Of a stretch of 28,089 bases of DNA, positions 24,086 to 28,089 are shown piece after piece (within the stretch, counting starts at the first letter, position 1; every line of letters begins with the position of its first letter). Made by a program: the position numbers and the translations under genes. A model generated the notes under the pieces. It saw only the letters and a program-made list of their open reading frames with translations. It ran no database searches and was not told where the DNA came from. This DNA comes from an uncultured Campylobacter sp. (GTDB taxonomy: Bacteria > Campylobacterota > Campylobacteria > Campylobacterales > Campylobacteraceae). Location of the stretch: NCBI RefSeq assembly GCF_937921625.1, contig NZ_CAKZTI010000067.1, positions 1 to 28,089 on the forward strand, written 5' to 3'.

Positions 24086-24351
24086 GGATTTAGATCGGAA
24101 TTTTAGTTTAGAATTTCAGCTGGAATTTTGGCTTGGATTTTGCTTCGTAGGAATTTTTGGATTGAACCTCTGCTTAAAATTTTAAATTGATCGCGGAATT
24201 TCGGCTTGGAATTTCGCCCTAAATTTTGCGCGTTCGTAGCGGATAAAATTAAATCAAAATTCCGCGTTTCCGCCCGATGCGCCGCGCGTCGCGATAAAAT
24301 TCCGCACCTTAAATTTTAAAAATTTTGCGAAATTCCATCTTGCGAATAGAA

Positions 24352-25170
24352 TTAGAATTTAAATCCGGGGTTGCCCGGGCGTCTTGCGGCAGTCGTATCA
24401 TCTGCGCTCACTGCTGAAGCAGGCATATTTGCGGTATCTGCGCTCGCCTTGGAAGCGGGCTTTTTCGCATCGTCCGCATCCGATTTCTTAAAAGCGGCGA
24501 GTTTGCTGTAAATGCTCGGTTTTTCGCCGTCCGCGCCTAGCTTGGCGCCATCAAGCTCGCTAGAATTTTCCGCGCCGCATAACCTTGCGGGGTTGAATTT
24601 TATCCACGCTATGATTAGCAAAATCCCCGAAAACGCTGTTACCAGCGACGCTGCGATTAGATACGGCAGCGCGAGGATTACGCCTATTTTAGCTAGCGCG
24701 CCCGATACCGCTTCGCAGGGCCATGCCACAGACACCACTATGCCGTAGATTTTAAATAAATCCACGCCGCTAAGTGTGGCTAGACGGCAGTTTAATACGC
24801 CCCAGATTATCACCGCTGCGCACGTCGAAAGGACGTAGAGCAGGGTGTAGAGTAGATCAAGCATCGCGCCCTCCTTTAGCGCTACTACCATGGCGCAGTA
24901 GCACAAAATAGCGACGATTGGGATACTTTCTATCAGCCTATAGGTTTTAACGAAGCGCACGCCTAGTGCCTTTTCTAGGCAAACGAAGCAGTCGTAAAAT
25001 ATCGCTAGCGTCGCTAGTAGCGCTAAAACTCTAAAAATCGCGACCGCGTCCTCGTCTATGTCACTTACGCCCACCGTGCCGCTTATGCCGATGCCTAGCA
25101 AAATCACGGCACCTAAAACTCCGCGGAATTTCGCCTTGCGAAGCAGATCTTGCTTTGAAATTTCTTTCAT
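24352..25170 (-). CDS. Multi-spanning membrane protein of unknown family, long form
   Basis: Protein of 272 residues with about six hydrophobic segments between residues 16 and 190 and a charged cytosolic-type tail (about 195-272) rich in Lys, Asp and Ala (DADDAKKPASKASADTANMP). I do not recognise the family. It is a diverged relative of the three genes upstream on the same strand. CRLATLSGVDLFKIYG corresponds to their SLARVSGVSAFRIYV, LLIIAWIKFNPARL to their HLLAWSKIEK, and an N-terminal QDLLRKAKFRGV to their SQARKEGM. AAAGGAT precedes the start. No enzyme motif is visible. Membership of the same tandem cluster suggests a shared, unknown envelope role. Confidence 0.75.
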   Translation of the reverse strand: MKEISKQDLLRKAKFRGVLGAVILLGIGISGTVGVSDIDEDAVAIFRVLALLATLAIFYDCFVCLEKALGVRFVKTYRLIESIPIVAILCYCAMVVALKEGAMLDLLYTLLYVLSTCAAVIIWGVLNCRLATLSGVDLFKIYGIVVSVAWPCEAVSGALAKIGVILALPYLIAASLVTAFSGILLIIAWIKFNPARLCGAENSSELDGAKLGADGEKPSIYSKLAAFKKSDADDAKKPASKASADTANMPASAVSADDTTAARRPGNPGFKF

Positions 25171-25320
25171 TTTTATCCTTTGAATTTTCTAAATTTACGC
25201 GCTATTTTGCGGCTTTGCTGCTGCGGCGGCGCGCTTGACATTGCTATAACAGCGCGGCTTTGGACGTTGCGGTTTAGACTTGCAAAAGGCGTGGTCGCCG
25301 CAAAACGAAAGCGCTTCGGC

Positions 25321-25983
25321 TTAGGCGAGCTTTTCTATCTTGCTCCAGGCTAGTAGGTGCACGATGCCGGTTATTATGAGGGCAGCAAACGGCAAAAATT
25401 CCTTAAACGATGTGATGACTAAAGCCGCAACCGTATCGCCAGTTTGCGGTTTGGAGTTAGCCAAACCGAAGGGTCCCGCGCCACATAGCCAATTTAGCGC
25501 AAAAAAGAAGGCGCAGAGCCATACATAGATGCGAAAGGCACTCACGCCGCTTACTCGCGCCAAAGAGAAATTTATGCGAAGCCACGCTACAACTACGTAG
25601 ATTGCGGCTGCGGGCACCGCTAAATTCCATATTGTCTCTCCTGTTGTCTCTCTAACCATCTCTTCTCTACAAGAAATTATCGGATGAAATAATGAAAACA
25701 CCGAGATACAGATGAAAACAATTATGCAGTTGCGGTAAAGCGCCGCCGCTTTTATCCCGCTAAGAGCTGAAATTTTGCTGAGCGCTCTTAACCTATAAAT
25801 CACCGAGAAGCAAATAAAAGCGATAAAAATTCCACCTATGATCACGATATTATATGGATACCCCGGTATGCCCTCAAAAACAAAGTCTATCGCCATCAAA
25901 ACCACCGGTAACGCCGCCAAAAACAGATCGATGCCGGTGCTGATCATCCCATTTTTTCTTGCCTGAGATACGAGATCTTGCAT
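25321..25983 (-). CDS. Multi-spanning membrane protein, tandem paralogue 1
   Basis: Protein of 220 residues with about five hydrophobic segments, of no family I know. Landmarks shared with its two neighbours are VSQARKNGMISTGIDLFLAALP at the N terminus, LRALSKISALSGIKAAALYRN in the middle, INFSLARVSGVSAFRIYVWLC, and TGIVHLLAWSKIEK at the C terminus. These segments sit at helix ends and carry the charged residues, so they may form the functional surface; the helices between them differ much more. The upstream 40 bases, including AAAAAGG and a TACACT -10, are nearly the same as those of the third paralogue. No catalytic motif is visible. Confidence 0.75.
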   Translation of the reverse strand: MQDLVSQARKNGMISTGIDLFLAALPVVLMAIDFVFEGIPGYPYNIVIIGGIFIAFICFSVIYRLRALSKISALSGIKAAALYRNCIIVFICISVFSLFHPIISCREEMVRETTGETIWNLAVPAAAIYVVVAWLRINFSLARVSGVSAFRIYVWLCAFFFALNWLCGAGPFGLANSKPQTGDTVAALVITSFKEFLPFAALIITGIVHLLAWSKIEKLA

Positions 25984-26010
25984 AATAAGCCTTTTTAAAA
26001 TTTATCTCGA

Positions 26011-26016
26011 AGTGTA
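26011..26016 (-). promoter_or_regulatory. Putative -10 box, paralogue 1
   Basis: TACACT on the minus strand, 28 nt before ATG 25983, inside the upstream block shared with paralogues 2 and 3. Confidence 0.4.
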
Positions 26017-26074
26017 AAACGCTAATCAAACCGGAAAGAGCGAAATTTCATCGTGGCGAGAGGTTCGCGAAATT

Positions 26075-26773
26075 TCAAACCTCCGCGCTTATCTTTTCTA
26101 TCTTGCTCCAGGCTAGTAGGTGCACGATACCAGTTATTATGAGAGCGGCAAACGGCAGGAGCAGTTTAAGCATTACGACAGCAATAGCTAAAGCCGAGAC
26201 CTGCTCGGTCCGTGGCTCGGAGGAAATAGCTATAGCAATAATCGCTGCATTGCATAATATGTTGAGTACAAAAAGCCCCACGCAGAGCCACACATAAGTC
26301 CGAAAGGTACTCACGCCGCTTATGCGCGCCAAAGAAAAATTTATGCGAAACCATGCGACGATTATGTAAATAACGCCCACGAAAAGCGCTAGTCCAAATA
26401 TTGCCGCAAATGGATTATCACTCTGCCCGCCGTCTGCGTCAGGCTCTCTCGGATAAAGGTAATTGAGCACGAGCGCTAGCGCAAAAAAGCAGACACAGAT
26501 TATTATGCAGTTGCGATAAAGCGTCGCTGCTTTTATGCCGCTAAGCGCTGAAATTTTTCGGAGTGCCTGCAATCTGAAAAATGCCGAAACACAAATAAAA
26601 GCAATCAAAATTCCGCTAGCGATATAATTTATCATCTCGTCGTCAAGGCGCCATGGCTCGCTGAAAGAGACATAGCCTACTACGATAAAAACCGCGGGTA
26701 ATGCCGCCAAAAACAGATCGATGCCGGTACTGATCATCCCCTCTTTTCTTGCCTGAGATACAATGAATTGCAT
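26075..26773 (-). CDS. Multi-spanning membrane protein, tandem paralogue 2
   Basis: Protein of 232 residues. ATG 26773 (MQFIVSQARKEGM) is chosen over an upstream start at 26818 because AAAGGG lies just before it and the putative -10 is at 26804-26809; the N terminus then lines up with those of both paralogues. It shares ARKEGMISTGIDLFLAALP, LRKISALSGIKAATLYRN, INFSLARISGVSTFRTYVWLC and TGIVHLLAWSKIEK, and has five or six hydrophobic segments. The loop after the third helix (LYPREPDADGGQSDNPFA) is longer and more acidic than in the other copies. Function unknown. Confidence 0.75.
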   Translation of the reverse strand: MQFIVSQARKEGMISTGIDLFLAALPAVFIVVGYVSFSEPWRLDDEMINYIASGILIAFICVSAFFRLQALRKISALSGIKAATLYRNCIIICVCFFALALVLNYLYPREPDADGGQSDNPFAAIFGLALFVGVIYIIVAWFRINFSLARISGVSTFRTYVWLCVGLFVLNILCNAAIIAIAISSEPRTEQVSALAIAVVMLKLLLPFAALIITGIVHLLAWSKIEKISAEV

Positions 26774-26803
26774 ATATAAACCCTTTTTAAAAATTTGACC
26801 CGA

Positions 26804-26809
26804 AGTATA
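26804..26809 (-). promoter_or_regulatory. Putative -10 box, paralogue 2
   Basis: TATACT on the minus strand, 31 nt before ATG 26773, in the same relative place as in the two other copies. Confidence 0.45.
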
Positions 26810-26881
26810 TATAAACAAGCATAAAATATAAATTAAACCGACAAGATCGGAATTCTATCGCGACAAGATATTTGCGAAATT

Positions 26882-27475
26882 CTAAACTTTTACGCTTGTC
26901 TTTTCTATCTTGCTCCAGGCTAGCAGGTGCACGATGCCGGTTATTATGAGGACTATGGGTAATATCAAATGGTATAGTGCATTTAATGGAAAAAGGATGA
27001 CGCAGAGCCACACATATGTCTCAAAGATCCTCACGCCGCTTACGCGCGCTAGAGCAAAATTTATGCGAAACCACGCTACGATCATGTAGATTGCGCCCGC
27101 AAATGCTATCAAAATGCACAATATCATTGCCAAATGCTTGTGTGAGATCGATAAAGGAATCGATAAAAAAATGCTTGTTATGGCAATGACACAGATGCAG
27201 ACAATTACGCAGTTGCGGTAAAGTGCCGCCACCCTTATGCCGCTAAGCATTGAAATTTTGCGGAGCGCTCTTAGCCTGAAAAATACCGAAACACACAAAA
27301 GAGCAAAAATAATTCCGCCAGTGATATAGGTAGCCGTCTTGTTGGTGCTAAGCCCTAGCATGCCGCCAGTAGCAATATCTAGCGCAACTAAAGTCGCAGG
27401 CACCGCCGTTAAAAACAGATCAATACCGGTGCTGATCATCCCCTCTTTTCTTGCCTGAGATACGAGATCTTGCAT
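26882..27475 (-). CDS. Multi-spanning membrane protein, tandem paralogue 3
   Basis: Protein of 197 residues, the shortest copy: the stretch before the last helix (present in the others as a 15-25 residue segment with Ser/Thr/Gln) is missing, so WLCVILFPLNALYHLILPI runs directly into VLIITGIVHLLAWSKIEK. It shares the other family landmarks (SQARKEGMISTGIDLFL, LRALRKISMLSGIRVAALYRN, INFALARVSGVRIFETYVWLC). The sequence around its start codon and the first 40 upstream bases are nearly identical to those of paralogue 1, pointing to recent duplication or gene conversion. Unknown function. Confidence 0.75.
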   Translation of the reverse strand: MQDLVSQARKEGMISTGIDLFLTAVPATLVALDIATGGMLGLSTNKTATYITGGIIFALLCVSVFFRLRALRKISMLSGIRVAALYRNCVIVCICVIAITSIFLSIPLSISHKHLAMILCILIAFAGAIYMIVAWFRINFALARVSGVRIFETYVWLCVILFPLNALYHLILPIVLIITGIVHLLAWSKIEKTSVKV

Positions 27476-27977
27476 AATAAGCCTTTTTAAAATTTATCTC
27501 GAAGTATACATAAATCGATGTAAAGCAGGAATTAAATAGCTAAATTTAAAATTTTTAAATTTCGTTGCGGCAAGCTTGCAAACTACGAAATTTCGGAATT
27601 CCAGGAATTCTACCAGAGCGAGAATAAAATTTCGCCGCGGGATTTAAAACGGAATTTTGATTATGGATTTGCGGGGTAGAATTCCACTGTGAAATTTCAA
27701 AATCTCAAGCGCGACATACTTTCATAGCACGCTTTGAAAGTCAGCAAACCGCAGGTAGAATTCCGCTATGAAGATTTCTACTCGGAATTCCGCGGTAAAA
27801 TTTCACTATGGAATTTAGACTGGAATTCTATGGCAAAACCTCGATATAAAATTTTAATCGGAATTTCAAGACGGCATTTCAAGACAAAATTCTGCGATTT
27901 AAATTTCGCTCAAGATAAAATCTCGCGATTTAAAATTTCGCGCCGATTGATGAGCTGCTTTGTCGCGCCGCTCATGC
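27476..27977. other. Repeat-rich gap at the right end
   Basis: 502 bases rich in GGAATTC and AAATTT words. GTAGAATTCC(A/G)CT(G/A)TGAA-ATTTC occurs at about 27676 and 27755, and related forms follow. A plus-strand ORF at 27734-27997 is built of these words and runs into the opposite-strand gene end, so I do not call it. A 21-codon minus-strand ORF (MSGATKQLINRREILNREIL) starts two bases after the stop of the partial gene at 27978; it may be another short repeat-derived frame. Confidence 0.5.
27503..27508 (-). promoter_or_regulatory. Putative -10 box, paralogue 3
   Basis: TATACT on the minus strand, 28 nt before ATG 27475. Confidence 0.45.
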
Positions 27978-28089
27978 TTACCTCACCTGCGCGCTGAAAA
28001 TTTGCGTGATGCTGGGGATTTGCTCGCCTTCCATGTCAAATTCCGCCGTTTTGATCTGTACGCCGTAGAGCGAGCTAAGCGCGGCTTCG
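27978..28089 (-). CDS. 3' end of an unidentified gene (partial)
   Basis: The last 36 codons of a minus-strand gene whose start lies outside the window. The visible end reads ...LYGVQIKTAEFDMEGEQIPS, then ITQIFSAQVR and TAA (27978-27980). It looks like a normal conserved soluble protein end and is free of the repeat words that fill the adjoining gap. I do not recognise the family from so short a piece. Confidence 0.6.
   Translation of the reverse strand, partial: EAALSSLYGVQIKTAEFDMEGEQIPSITQIFSAQVR

Noticed and set aside
27734..27997. 87-codon plus-strand ORF near the right end
   Set aside because: Made of GGAATTC and AAATTT words and runs antisense into the end of a protein-like minus-strand gene.

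Overview
The window looks like chromosomal DNA of a Campylobacter with relatively high GC, in the C. gracilis / C. showae / C. rectus range. This is an inference from gene content: an oorDABC 2-oxoglutarate oxidoreductase operon next to mdh, a flavodoxin, desulforubrerythrin and a single XerH-type recombinase. A very strong sequence habit adds to it: short AAATTT / AAATTTTAAAATTT palindromic patches fill nearly every intergenic gap and also enter coding sequence.

Layout. 1-2573: rhomboid protease, SixA-like phosphatase, a possible decayed minus-strand gene, and desulforubrerythrin. 2574-3521: non-coding. 3522-7171 (minus): a large AsmA/DUF3971-type periplasmic protein overlapping xerH. 7298-12462 (plus): mltG, mdh, then oorD-oorA-oorB-oorC with touching or overlapping ends. 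The sucCD genes that sit between mdh and oorD in C. jejuni are absent here; a repeat-filled gap with a small leader ORF is in their place. 12581-14426 (minus): two tandem Cys-paired Sel1-like secreted proteins and a glycine-zipper lipoprotein. 14636-15118: flavodoxin, the likely electron acceptor of the OOR complex. 15783-24085 (plus): an exporter locus with the order of E. coli ybhGFSR (HlyD-type adaptor, two-domain ATPase, two ABC-2 permeases). 24352-27475 (minus): four related multi-spanning membrane proteins of unknown function, three of them clear tandem duplicates with duplicated promoters. 27978-28089: the 3' end of an unidentified minus-strand gene.

The most unusual part is the exporter locus. 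AAATTT-rich sequence has expanded at nearly every junction. A 1.3 kb gap with 29-30 bp tandem units separates adaptor and ATPase. Two long repeat-derived ORFs (274 and 225 codons) fill the ATPase-permease and permease-permease junctions; each stays open along its whole length and overlaps the flanking genes by 4-14 nt. The ATPase linker carries a 24 bp duplication, and the first permease carries about 150 residues of Ser/Gly/Ala/Asn-rich sequence in its large periplasmic loop. The two long ORFs look like repeat-born 'bridge' ORFs that preserve translational coupling across expanded junctions. No tRNA, rRNA, CRISPR array or insertion sequence was recognised.
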